Source: BOG-931 sp963761525 (lineage in GTDB: Bacteria > Pseudomonadota > Alphaproteobacteria > Rhizobiales > Xanthobacteraceae). Taken from it: a DNA stretch of 64,000 nt. The translations under genes were made by a program, and so were the position numbers. Position 1 is the stretch's first letter; each line of letters begins with the position of its first letter. The DNA lies in assembly GCA_963761525.1 (NCBI GenBank), contig CAVXHG010000004.1, forward strand, positions 1-64,000, in the 5' to 3' direction. This document shows, piece after piece, positions 34,675 through 42,738 of this stretch. The notes under the pieces were generated by a model. The model was given only the letters and a program-made list of their open reading frames with translations, had not been told where the DNA came from and did no database searches.

Positions 34675-37014
34675 CTATGAACCAACAGGAGGATGCAGCG
34701 GCCGTTCGCGGTGGCTTTTCAGCCACGCCTCGGTTTCCGCAAGAGCATAAAGGCCAAGATCGCGGATGACTCGCTCTCGGCGAAGGCAGGCTTCCTGCAG
34801 ATCGATGGCGCTATTCCGCAAATCCTGCTCGATCTCGTCGAGCACCCTGCGTGCGCGGGCATAAATAATATAGGCCTCTGTCGCCCCTTGCGCTTCGGCC
34901 TCAACATCGACTTTCTCCGCGATATATTTGACCGCTCCGGCAGCAGCGAGGAACAGCAGCGTTCCCACGCCAAGCACGATATGAAGTGTCGGGCGATCCC
35001 AATGCCAATAAAATGCGGCAAGGACAATTCCCGCGGAAAACATCATGCCGGGAATGACGGAGTGCAGCACCCGGCGGAACGTCACGCCTTCAGTCGCCCC
35101 TTCAAAATGTTCCCGCGCTATAAAAAGAGCAAACAGCACGGCCATGAGCACCAGAAAGCCAGGCGCCAGCCACGCGAGGACGTTGGCTGCCGGAAGGGCG
35201 ACGATTGCGTCAAGGACGCGCATTTGTAACGCCTCATGCCAGGCGTAAAGCGTCAGCCATATCGCCATCCCGAACGCGGCGCCAAAGAACATCCAGACTG
35301 TGAATTCATACAATTCATAGCTGTGTTGGCGCAGCCGGGCTGTCCGGTTTTGATAGTCGAGTTGCCCCGAAATCTTCGGCGATCGAGCGCCGATCCAGTG
35401 CTCCACGCCGGCAGGCAGATTTTCGCCGAGCTTCACCGGCTCAAGCGGCGCGTTGCGAAACCGCAACAACTCGAGAATCGCTGCCAGGCCCTGCCGAATG
35501 AGCTGAAACTCACGGGCGTCGTACCGCAAGATGTGCTGATCGACCCAATCTTTTCGCTCGATCAAGCCGAACTGCCACCAGACCATCTGGATGCGGAGCG
35601 CTTCCGCAACCATGCGATAATCCTCAGTAACAGGCGCCCACGCATACAGCCGCGCCGTCCTAAGCAGCAGGATGATAAGTCCGACAGTCACCACGTAAGC
35701 CAGGGGCGCTATGGCGACCAGGTACTCGTAAACATTTGAGGATTTATGGCTGCTGAACTCCAGACCGATCTCAAGGCAGGCAATCGAAATCCAGGCCAGC
35801 AAGCCTAACGCCCACGCGGCCCTGCGAATTTTCTGTTTGTGGGCGACTTGCAAATCCGAAAGCGTGCCGCGCATCCGTTCAGCTACGGCGACGGGCGACC
35901 ACTTTGCAGGATCCGCGGGATTGGCCTCAATGGTGTTGTCCCAAGGCGGCGGCTTCCGGAGCTTGGACTGACTTGATCGGTGGTTGAACGCTTCTATGGC
36001 GCGTGCGACACGCCCGGCGCCGCTTCGCGACACGAACCGGGTAAATGGCGCGGAAAAGCCGACTGGAACATCGCGCGCAGTGACCGTTGCGCGGTCTTGA
36101 CGCGAAGACGGCCGCCGTCCCCCGAGCTTGGCTATCAGGCCACGGCGACGCGGCATGTTCTCAAGCGGCTGCGGCCAAAGAGGCTCGGTCTCCTCCCGGC
36201 GATGCAACACCTGGAAAGCAGAGTGAGGCGCTTTGCCGTCGCCGGAACCAATCGAAACAAGCCACACGTCGCCCGATGTCGATTTGGCAAGCGGCGGCGG
36301 CATCACGAATTCACGGCTCGCTTCGGCGACAGCTACGGAATTGGGCGGCGGCCAATCGGCTCGCCATCCATTCAGCCGATGGGCGACGGCCTGCGCTGAT
36401 CCGCCAGGTAAGCCAGGCGTTTCATTCTCCGGCATCACGGCGATGAAAACCGTGGCGCGTTCCGCCAGGATCAGGGCGAGTTGTTCATAGTGCGCGTTGC
36501 GCGCTGCATTGGATTGCGCCGAGTCGCTCCGCAATTCGCTTGCAACGTAATATGAAGGTGAAACACCCGGCGCCGTTGCACCGGATTTGGACAACGTCTC
36601 CAGCGGCATCAGGCGTATCAGACGTTTCTGCTTGTCATCGAGCCCGTCGTACCACCAGCCTTGATGACCGGAGCCGGCAAAGTCATCGACGAAAACCTCC
36701 GGCGGCAGCGGCAGCAGCCCGACCACCGACCAATTGCCGTAAGTGCGCGTACCGTCTCCCGCGCCAATGATCAGCTTCGCGCCAATTTCGTCGACGCCAT
36801 CCGCCATTCCGCAGAGCAGAAGCTTCGGGCTGCTAGGTGTTAGCGTTTCGAGGAAATTGAAGGCGGCTTCCAGTTTCCGCCGGACCTCATCGTCCGAGAC
36901 GCCGAGGTCCACCAGCCGGCTCTTTCTCTTGCCGACCACCGCGACCAATATGGGAATCGTCACCGGCCCGGAAGCCATACCAAACTGTTGATCTCCGGGT
37001 ATGTCTGTGGTCAT
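34675..37014 (-). CDS. SLOG-like nucleotide-sensor fused to a six-helix membrane domain
   Basis: A 779-residue two-part protein. Residues about 20-215 look like a SLOG (LOG/Smf-related Rossmann) domain: first strand ILVAVVGKRKS, the CGMADGVDEIGAKL turn (residues 68-81), LLPLPPEVFVDDF (100-112) and a glycine-rich PGLPGGSAQAV (200-210) where family members bind nucleotide phosphates. A linker (about 230-395) leads to predicted membrane helices at about 399-418, 431-452, 571-592, 611-633, 647-668 and 677-697. Between helices 2 and 3 is TEDYRMVAEALRIQMVWW, reminiscent of SLATT/DUF4231-type regions. SLOG plus membrane-effector pairs are predicted nucleotide-gated conflict systems. It stands alone, inside a broken radical-SAM gene. 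Function is inferred, not shown. Confidence 0.65.
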   Translation of the reverse strand: MTTDIPGDQQFGMASGPVTIPILVAVVGKRKSRLVDLGVSDDEVRRKLEAAFNFLETLTPSSPKLLLCGMADGVDEIGAKLIIGAGDGTRTYGNWSVVGLLPLPPEVFVDDFAGSGHQGWWYDGLDDKQKRLIRLMPLETLSKSGATAPGVSPSYYVASELRSDSAQSNAARNAHYEQLALILAERATVFIAVMPENETPGLPGGSAQAVAHRLNGWRADWPPPNSVAVAEASREFVMPPPLAKSTSGDVWLVSIGSGDGKAPHSAFQVLHRREETEPLWPQPLENMPRRRGLIAKLGGRRPSSRQDRATVTARDVPVGFSAPFTRFVSRSGAGRVARAIEAFNHRSSQSKLRKPPPWDNTIEANPADPAKWSPVAVAERMRGTLSDLQVAHKQKIRRAAWALGLLAWISIACLEIGLEFSSHKSSNVYEYLVAIAPLAYVVTVGLIILLLRTARLYAWAPVTEDYRMVAEALRIQMVWWQFGLIERKDWVDQHILRYDAREFQLIRQGLAAILELLRFRNAPLEPVKLGENLPAGVEHWIGARSPKISGQLDYQNRTARLRQHSYELYEFTVWMFFGAAFGMAIWLTLYAWHEALQMRVLDAIVALPAANVLAWLAPGFLVLMAVLFALFIAREHFEGATEGVTFRRVLHSVIPGMMFSAGIVLAAFYWHWDRPTLHIVLGVGTLLFLAAAGAVKYIAEKVDVEAEAQGATEAYIIYARARRVLDEIEQDLRNSAIDLQEACLRRERVIRDLGLYALAETEAWLKSHRERPLHPPVGS

Positions 37015-37057
37015 CGGAGAATGCCGGTACGTTTCCCCCGAAGTGATGCGGTGAGCA

Positions 37058-38209
37058 TCACTGAACCTTGAGTCCCATCAGATTGGCGATCAGGTTGCGC
37101 TGGATCTGCGACGTGCCTGCAGCGATGGTCGCCGCGCGCGCGTCGCGATAATGCCGCGCCATATCGAATTCCTCGCTGTAGCCGAAGCCCCCCAGGACCT
37201 GCATCGCCTGGCTCGCGACTTTCACATAGGTTTCCGAGCTGAACAGCTTTGCCATGGTGATTTCGCGCAGCGCATCCTGGTTGGTCGAAACCATCCATGC
37301 CGCGCGCCACATCAGCGCGCGCGCGGCCTCCACTTCGGTCTGCATATCGGCGAGCATGTGGGCGATCGCCTGGTTGGTGCCGATCGGACGACCGAACTGT
37401 TTGCGGTCCTTGGCATATTGCACGGCGAGATCGATGACGCCTTGTGCGGCGCCGACATTACCGGCCGACGAAGTCGCACGCTCGACCTGCAAGCCGGACA
37501 TCACGCAGTCCCAGCCTTTGTTCTCGCCGCCGACCAGACGGTCAGGCGGCACGCGCACTTTGTCGAAGGTAAGCTCGTAGGTGCCGGTGGCGCGACGGCC
37601 GAGCATGTCGAGCTTGCGGAGCGTCAGACCTGGCGTATCGTTATCGACAAGAAATAATGACATGCCTTGCCGATAGTGCGCCTTCGGATCGGTCTTCACG
37701 TAAAGACAGATGACATTGTTTTCTGCGCCGGCGGTGGAAGCCCAAATCTTCTGACCGTCGATCACCCACTCGTTGCCGTCTTTCACCGCGGTCGTGCGCA
37801 TGGCGCCGATATCGGAACCAGCGTCAGGCTCCGACATCGAAATCGAGAACTTGATTTCGCCGGCCACGAATTTCGGCAGCCAATAACGCTTCTGCTCCTC
37901 CGACGCCTTTCGCACCAGGTTGAGGCCGCAAAAGATGCCCCCGGTATAGGCCATCACCAGATCGGCCGAGATGCGCGCGATTTCCTCGGCGACGATCACC
38001 ATGTCCATCAGGCTGCCGCCCGAACCGCCGTATTCTTCCGGAAATGGCAAACCAATCAGCCCGGCTTCCGCCCACGCCTGGAATAATTCTTCAGGATAGG
38101 TGCGCTCGCGGTCGTGCCTGCGCACGTAATCCGGCGTTGCGTGCTTTTGCAAAAGCTTGCGTACGCTGTCGCGCAGCAGACGCTGTTCTTCGGTAAAGCC
38201 GAAATCCAT
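37058..38209 (-). CDS. Acyl-CoA dehydrogenase
   Basis: A 383-residue flavoenzyme introducing the alpha-beta double bond in acyl-CoA. Signatures are FPEEYGGSGGS, the FAD/substrate motif SMSEPDAGSDIGAM and the C-terminal RDARAATIAAGTSQIQRN. In most family members the base is the glutamate of '(Y)EGT'; here it is Ala-Ala-Gly-Thr. As in isovaleryl-CoA dehydrogenase, a glutamate in helix G (GLQVERATSSAG) can take that role, so a branched-chain or similar substrate is possible. The ATG at 38209 begins the canonical MDFGFTEEQ. The reading frame upstream of it translates an 18-base DNA repeat and is not coding. Confidence 0.9.
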   Translation of the reverse strand: MDFGFTEEQRLLRDSVRKLLQKHATPDYVRRHDRERTYPEELFQAWAEAGLIGLPFPEEYGGSGGSLMDMVIVAEEIARISADLVMAYTGGIFCGLNLVRKASEEQKRYWLPKFVAGEIKFSISMSEPDAGSDIGAMRTTAVKDGNEWVIDGQKIWASTAGAENNVICLYVKTDPKAHYRQGMSLFLVDNDTPGLTLRKLDMLGRRATGTYELTFDKVRVPPDRLVGGENKGWDCVMSGLQVERATSSAGNVGAAQGVIDLAVQYAKDRKQFGRPIGTNQAIAHMLADMQTEVEAARALMWRAAWMVSTNQDALREITMAKLFSSETYVKVASQAMQVLGGFGYSEEFDMARHYRDARAATIAAGTSQIQRNLIANLMGLKVQ

Positions 38210-38219
38210 GACGTTGCCC

Positions 38220-38268
38220 CCAGTAAGGGTTTGGCATCCAGTAAGAATTTGGCATCCGGTGACAAATT
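38220..38268. repeat. 18-bp tandem repeat (about 2.7 copies) in a divergent promoter
   Basis: CCAGTAAGGGTTTGGCAT, CCAGTAAGAATTTGGCAT and a degenerate CCGGTGACAAATT follow one another between the acyl-CoA dehydrogenase and methyltransferase starts. Regular 18-base spacing in a promoter region suggests a regulator binding array or simple local duplication. Confidence 0.6.
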
Positions 38269-38343
38269 CGCGCGCAGCAAAGTACAATCCGGCGGTCGAG
38301 GCAACACGTTAAACCCCGTGTGGCCGACCCAAGGGAGCTTTCC

Positions 38344-39132
38344 ATGACCGAAGCCGGAACCATGTTTTCCGACGGCAAAGTTTATGAGCGCATGATGGGA
38401 CGCTGGAGCAAGCTCGTCGGGCGGGTGTTTCTCGAATGGCTCAATGCGCCAAACAACCTCAAATGGATCGAGGTCGGTTGCGGCAACGGCGCTTTTACCG
38501 AGGAGTTGATCGCGCACTGTGCGCCGCTCGAAGTCACCGCGGTCGATCCTTCGGAAGGCCAGCTCAGTTTTGCGCGCACGCGGCAGGCTACAAAGCTCGC
38601 GCAATTTCGCCAAGCCGACGCGCAGGCTCTGCCCTTCCCCGATCGCAGCTTCGACGCCGCGGCTATGGCATTGGTCATCACCTTTATTCCGGATCCGGCG
38701 AAAGCCGTTGCGGAAATGGCTCGGGTGGTACGGCCCGGTGGAATGATCGCCACATACATGTGGGACACCGAAGCTGGCGGCGTTCCGCTCGCGCCGCTGG
38801 GGCGCGCTTTCAAGTCGATGGGCAAGGAATATGCGCGCGCGAGCAGCGATGCGTCCCGGCGCGAGGTCATGCAGGCGCTTTGGCATAGGGCTGGATTGCA
38901 GCTTGTCGAAAGCCGCGAAATCCGCATCCTTGTAACTTATTCCAGTTTTGAGGATTTCTGTGATTCCAACCTCGTGCCGATCGGTCCAGCCGGACAGGTT
39001 CTGAAAGCAATGTCGCCTGCTGAAATTGCAGAGCTCAAGCAGCGGCTTCGCGAAATATTGCCGATCGCAGCCGACGGGCGAATTGCCTACGAAGCCTTTG
39101 CGAACGCGATCAAAGGCCAAGTACCGGGCTAG
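38344..39132 (+). CDS. Class I SAM-dependent methyltransferase
   Basis: A 262-residue Rossmann-type methyltransferase. Motif I is WIEVGCGNGAFTEEL; the acidic ribose ligand is in VTAVDPSEGQL; motif post-II is ADAQALPFPDRSFDAAAMALVI; then MARVVRPGGMIATYMWD. This is the UbiE/COQ5-like (methyltransf_11) pattern. A GGGAG lies eight bases before the ATG. Its N- and C-terminal ends are duplicated in the gutted copy at 32711. Substrate unknown; there is no biosynthetic partner nearby. Confidence 0.88.
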   Translation: MTEAGTMFSDGKVYERMMGRWSKLVGRVFLEWLNAPNNLKWIEVGCGNGAFTEELIAHCAPLEVTAVDPSEGQLSFARTRQATKLAQFRQADAQALPFPDRSFDAAAMALVITFIPDPAKAVAEMARVVRPGGMIATYMWDTEAGGVPLAPLGRAFKSMGKEYARASSDASRREVMQALWHRAGLQLVESREIRILVTYSSFEDFCDSNLVPIGPAGQVLKAMSPAEIAELKQRLREILPIAADGRIAYEAFANAIKGQVPG

Positions 39133-39245
39133 AGCGACAATCGGGTCAATCTGAAGCGATTTCGCTCCACGCCATATAACGCTGCCAAACCACATTTTAA
39201 AAATGCTATTCTGCCCCGGCAGCCGACGTGGCCGGGGCGCTACCG

Positions 39246-40277
39246 ATGGCAAGTTCGGCAGGGAAGCGCAGCAGTTCTGTCAAACTTTGTGGCGGCGTAT
39301 TTTCCCGCGTTGCTTACTCGCGCGCCAAACGCGAAGGTATCGATGTCGATCCGTTGCTCAAACAATCCGGGCTAACGCCGGAACTCCTGGCGGATAGAAG
39401 CGCGCCAGTCGGCGTCTCCAATCAGATTAAATTCATCGATCTTGTCGCCGAAGCACTCGGCGACAACCTGCTTGGCTTTCATCTCGCCGAAGACTTCGAC
39501 CCGCGCGCGATTGGCTTGCTGTATTACGTCGCGGCCTCCGCGGAAACGATGGGCGACGCGCTGCGCCGGGCGGAGCGCTACATCAGGTTGCAAAACGAAG
39601 GCGTACGATTCGAGGTCTCGACCGGCCAGTCCGTCCGCATCAGACTGCGTTATACCGGCGTTGCGCGCCACACCGACGTGCATCAGATCGGAACATTCAT
39701 CACCCTGCTGATCCGCGTGTGCCGGCAACTGACCGGACGTGAATTGACGCCAACTCGCGTCCGTATCATGCACCGCATTGTTGGCGACAAATCCAGACTG
39801 GAACGCTATCTCGATGCCACCGTCGAGGACGGTACCGACACCGACGAGATAGAATTTCCCGCCGCGAGCTGGGACCTGCCGCTGCTATCGGCCGATCCGC
39901 ACCTGCACCAGCTGTGCGTGAAAAACTGCGAGGAAGCGCTGGCGCGCCGACAAAAGAGCGTCACGCCGTTGAAGGTGAAAGTCGAGAATACGATTGCGGT
40001 ACTGCTGCCGCACGGCCACGCGCGTCACGACCTGGTCGCGGCAAAGCTCGGCATGAGTCCACGCACGTTGTCGCGCCGCTTGTCCTCCGACGGTTCGTCG
40101 TTCGCCGAGATCCTCGATGAGATGCGCTCAGCGCTGGCGCATCGCTATCTTGCCGATCGAACGCTGCCTATTTCACAGATCGCCTGGCTGGTCGGCTATA
40201 CCGAGGTCGGCACGTTCACGCGCGCCTTCCAGCGCTGGACAGGAATGTCGCCGAGCACCGCGCGCGCCCGGCATTAA
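39246..40277 (+). CDS. AraC-family regulator (OruR/ArgR-like, with arabinose-binding-type N-terminus)
   Basis: A 343-residue transcription factor. The N-terminal about 200 residues match the 'AraC_binding_2/Arabinose_bd' sensor type (YYVAASAETMGDALRRAERYIRL). The C-terminal double helix-turn-helix contains VAAKLGMSPRTLSRRLSSDGSSF and ISQIAWLVGYTEVGTFTRAFQRWTGMSP. The ATG at 39246 is preferred; a GTG at 39228 is possible. It lies 113 bases after the methyltransferase. Ligand and targets are unknown. Confidence 0.9.
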   Translation: MASSAGKRSSSVKLCGGVFSRVAYSRAKREGIDVDPLLKQSGLTPELLADRSAPVGVSNQIKFIDLVAEALGDNLLGFHLAEDFDPRAIGLLYYVAASAETMGDALRRAERYIRLQNEGVRFEVSTGQSVRIRLRYTGVARHTDVHQIGTFITLLIRVCRQLTGRELTPTRVRIMHRIVGDKSRLERYLDATVEDGTDTDEIEFPAASWDLPLLSADPHLHQLCVKNCEEALARRQKSVTPLKVKVENTIAVLLPHGHARHDLVAAKLGMSPRTLSRRLSSDGSSFAEILDEMRSALAHRYLADRTLPISQIAWLVGYTEVGTFTRAFQRWTGMSPSTARARH

Positions 40278-40403
40278 CAGCACGTCGATTTTTTGGCTGC
40301 ACCGGCCGCGCTTGGCATCAAACGACAAATATTTGGCAGCAAACGACAAGCGCTGGCCCTGATTGCTTCTTATCTATGCATACCGAAGAAGCCAGCGATT
40401 CTA

Positions 40404-40562
40404 ATGATCAAAACCGTCGCCCAAGATTTACGCACTGTCGCCGAAAGATGCACCCGGATGGCCCGGGATTGCCGACGTTACGAACTGTCGCGCGCTTTGC
40501 AGGAGCTTGGCATCGAGCTGATGACCAAAGCTGCCGAGCTTGAACGGAAATTCGGCGAATAG
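40404..40562 (+). CDS. Very small helical protein (52 residues)
   Basis: Starts MIKTVAQDLRTVAERCTRMA and continues with RDCRRYELSRALQELGIELM, an amphipathic helical protein. Its layout matches small unnamed rhizobial proteins, as does the 55-residue protein at 33440. An upstream extension is ruled out because the sequence before the ATG is a 20-base direct repeat (TTGGCATCAAACGACAAAT and TTTGGCAGCAAACGACAAG, 40312-40351). Function unknown. Confidence 0.5.
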   Translation: MIKTVAQDLRTVAERCTRMARDCRRYELSRALQELGIELMTKAAELERKFGE

Positions 40563-40596
40563 CCGCGCGTTCGGCAAACCAAATATAATCAAACTT

Positions 40597-41442
40597 CTAG
40601 CGCGCTTGATCCGGTACGTTCGATTGGCGGCCGAGCTGCTGCCATGCCATCGGCGCGCCGGCAGCCTTGGCGGCGTCGGCCGGCGGCAGCTTGGTATCCC
40701 AGCGCATGCCAATGAAACGCTGCCCGCTCACACCGTCGGAATCGTTCGAGCACAGCCACAACAACGGCGGCACCATCACCTCAGGCGCAATCAGCGCCGA
40801 GCGGTCGGACGCGGCACGTTTGGAGACCATGCGCGTGTTGGCAGCGCCGCCCGGAACCAGGACATTGGCGCTAACGCCAGTGCCTTCGAGTTCCATCGAC
40901 AGCGCCGTGAGCAGGGCTTCGTTGGCTGCTTTCGATCCACCATAGGGTTGCATCAGGCTGCGCCACATCGTGTCGAGGCTCGTGGTGACATTGATGATGC
41001 GGCCCCAGTGCTGTGCCAGCATCGCTGGTAGCACTGCGCGCGTCATCAGGAACGCGGCAACGACATTGACCTCGATGACGCGGCGGAATTCTTCCGGCGT
41101 CGTCTCCCATAATTTTCCGGTGATCTGCTCGCCGCCGCGCAATAACCCGGTGCTGATCCCGGCATTGTTGATCAGGACATCGACGCGGCCGAACCGCTCG
41201 ATCGTCGCGCGCACGATCTTCGGCGCGGCAGTGTCGTGGGTGACGTCGCCTGCAATATCGAGCAAGCGATCGTCGGCCTTGCGATCCTCTGCCAGATCGC
41301 GCAACTCGCCGAGTGAAGGCGTGTCGATTTCGACCGCGGCGACCCGCGCCCCCGCGTCGAGCAGGCCGAGAGTCATAGTGCGGCCAAGCCCACGGCCCGC
41401 TCCGGTAATAATGACGACCTTGCCATCAAGTGCTGCGGCCAT
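40597..41442 (-). CDS. Short-chain dehydrogenase/reductase
   Basis: A 281-residue classical SDR. The NAD(P) motif TGAGRGLG spans residues 13-20, NNAG is near 92-95, and the catalytic set is Ser155, Tyr167 and Lys171 (YGGSK). Asp40 after the second strand (AAVEID) favours NAD over NADP. The C-terminal about 40 residues (FIGMRWDTKLPPADAAKAAGAP) are longer than usual and may form a lid. It starts 9 bases after the stop of the Bug-type binding protein, so both are co-transcribed. It probably oxidises an alcohol whose precursor the Bug protein captures. Confidence 0.88.
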   Translation of the reverse strand: MAAALDGKVVIITGAGRGLGRTMTLGLLDAGARVAAVEIDTPSLGELRDLAEDRKADDRLLDIAGDVTHDTAAPKIVRATIERFGRVDVLINNAGISTGLLRGGEQITGKLWETTPEEFRRVIEVNVVAAFLMTRAVLPAMLAQHWGRIINVTTSLDTMWRSLMQPYGGSKAANEALLTALSMELEGTGVSANVLVPGGAANTRMVSKRAASDRSALIAPEVMVPPLLWLCSNDSDGVSGQRFIGMRWDTKLPPADAAKAAGAPMAWQQLGRQSNVPDQAR

Positions 41443-41451
41443 GACAATTCC

Positions 41452-42414
41452 TTATTGCAACGTGATATGACTTTGGCGGATGACATCGCCGAGCTGTTGC
41501 GACGTCTTCATCCATAATTTCTGCAAATCCTCCGGCGTACCGCCGCCTGGCACCCAGCCGTCGTCGGCAAACCGCTTACTGATGTCCGGACTGTGCACGA
41601 CTTGGGTCACGGCGGCAGCAATTTTGTCGATCACCGGGCGCGGCGTCGCCACCGGCACGAAGAGCGCAAACCAGCTATTGACCTCAAAGCCGGGATAGCC
41701 GGCTTCGGCGAAGGTGGGTACCTCGGGCAGGCCCGGATTGCGCCGCGTGCCGGTCAGCGCCAGCGCGCGCAATTGGCCAGACGCCACGAGCGGCTTCGAT
41801 GAGCCCATTTCACCCATCACCATCGGAATATGCCCGCCGATCAAATCCTGCATTGCCGGCGCTACACCACGATAAGCGACGTGCTGGAGTTTAGTGTTGT
41901 ACAACAAATTGAACATCTCTCCGATCAGATGCATTTGCGAGCCGACGCCGGGACTGCCGAAAGGCACTGGCGTAGTCTGCGCATAGTCGACCAGCTCTTT
42001 CATAGTGTGAAACGGCGACGACGGAGCGACAAGGCAGACGAGCGGCAATTCCGAAATAAGCGTGACGCCCGCAAAGTCACGCATCGGATCGTAGTCGATA
42101 TCGGGTTTCAGAAGCTTGGCGATGGCATGGCTGCCAGCGACCCCAACCATGATGGTGTAGCCGTCAGCCGGCTGCTGCAAAACATATTCGCTGGCTATCG
42201 CGCCGACCGCGCCCGGTTTGTTCTCGACTAAGACCGGCTGGCTCCATAATTCGGAAAGTTTGCCCGCCACCAGCCGCGCCACGATATCGACGCCGCCGCC
42301 CGGCGTGAATGGCACGATGAAGCGTACCGGGCGGTCGGGGAAGTCGGCCGCGAAAGCAAAGGTCGGAAGTATCGCAATCGCGACACATACCGCGAGACGT
42401 TTGACAAAGTTCAT
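41452..42414 (-). CDS. Bug-family (TctC-like) periplasmic substrate-binding protein
   Basis: A 320-residue receptor with signal peptide MNFVKRLAVCVAIAILPTFAFAADFPDRPV. It has the Bug family opening RFIVPFTPGGGVDIVARLVAGKLSELW and ENKPGAVGAIASEYV. These bind carboxylates or aromatic acids for tripartite tricarboxylate transporters, or serve as sensors. No TctA/B membrane genes are present, as is common for Bug proteins. GGAGGAGGG lies about a dozen bases upstream of the chosen ATG; a longer frame to 42564 crosses a repeat and is unlikely. Confidence 0.88.
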   Translation of the reverse strand: MNFVKRLAVCVAIAILPTFAFAADFPDRPVRFIVPFTPGGGVDIVARLVAGKLSELWSQPVLVENKPGAVGAIASEYVLQQPADGYTIMVGVAGSHAIAKLLKPDIDYDPMRDFAGVTLISELPLVCLVAPSSPFHTMKELVDYAQTTPVPFGSPGVGSQMHLIGEMFNLLYNTKLQHVAYRGVAPAMQDLIGGHIPMVMGEMGSSKPLVASGQLRALALTGTRRNPGLPEVPTFAEAGYPGFEVNSWFALFVPVATPRPVIDKIAAAVTQVVHSPDISKRFADDGWVPGGGTPEDLQKLWMKTSQQLGDVIRQSHITLQ

Positions 42415-42630
42415 GGGCCCAAGCCCTCCTCCCCCGTCCATCCTGAGGCGCGAGCCAACGGGTCCCGCCTGAAGTGGCCGACCCCGTAATAAGCTCCACG
42501 AGCCGCAAAGGACGACGGCCCCCGACATTTCCCTATTCTGGGCTGCCCACACTCCGCAAAGCACTGATTTACCGCGATTATATGGCGCATCCCGATACCC
42601 GCCAAGTTTGTCTGTACGTGACTTCTAAGG

Positions 42631-42659
42631 TTGCGCGACGGGGGTGCGCCGCCTATATT
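42631..42659 (+). promoter_or_regulatory. Putative sigma-70-type promoter of trcR
   Basis: TTGCGC, 17 bases, then TATATT, ending 79 bases before the trcR start. The wider non-coding stretch 42415-42738 also contains a half copy of the CATCCTGAGG palindrome near 42437 and nothing else I recognise. Confidence 0.4.
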
Positions 42660-42738
42660 CCGCCACTTCCAGTCATCTCTGATGACGTTAAGTGGCTTCG
42701 TCCGGAAGGGCGGGCGAAGCGCAGAGGAGATTTTACCG

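Noticed and set aside
37011..37310. 99-codon frame on the minus strand overlapping the acyl-CoA dehydrogenase
   Set aside because: It is another frame of the dehydrogenase 3' end with no own signals.
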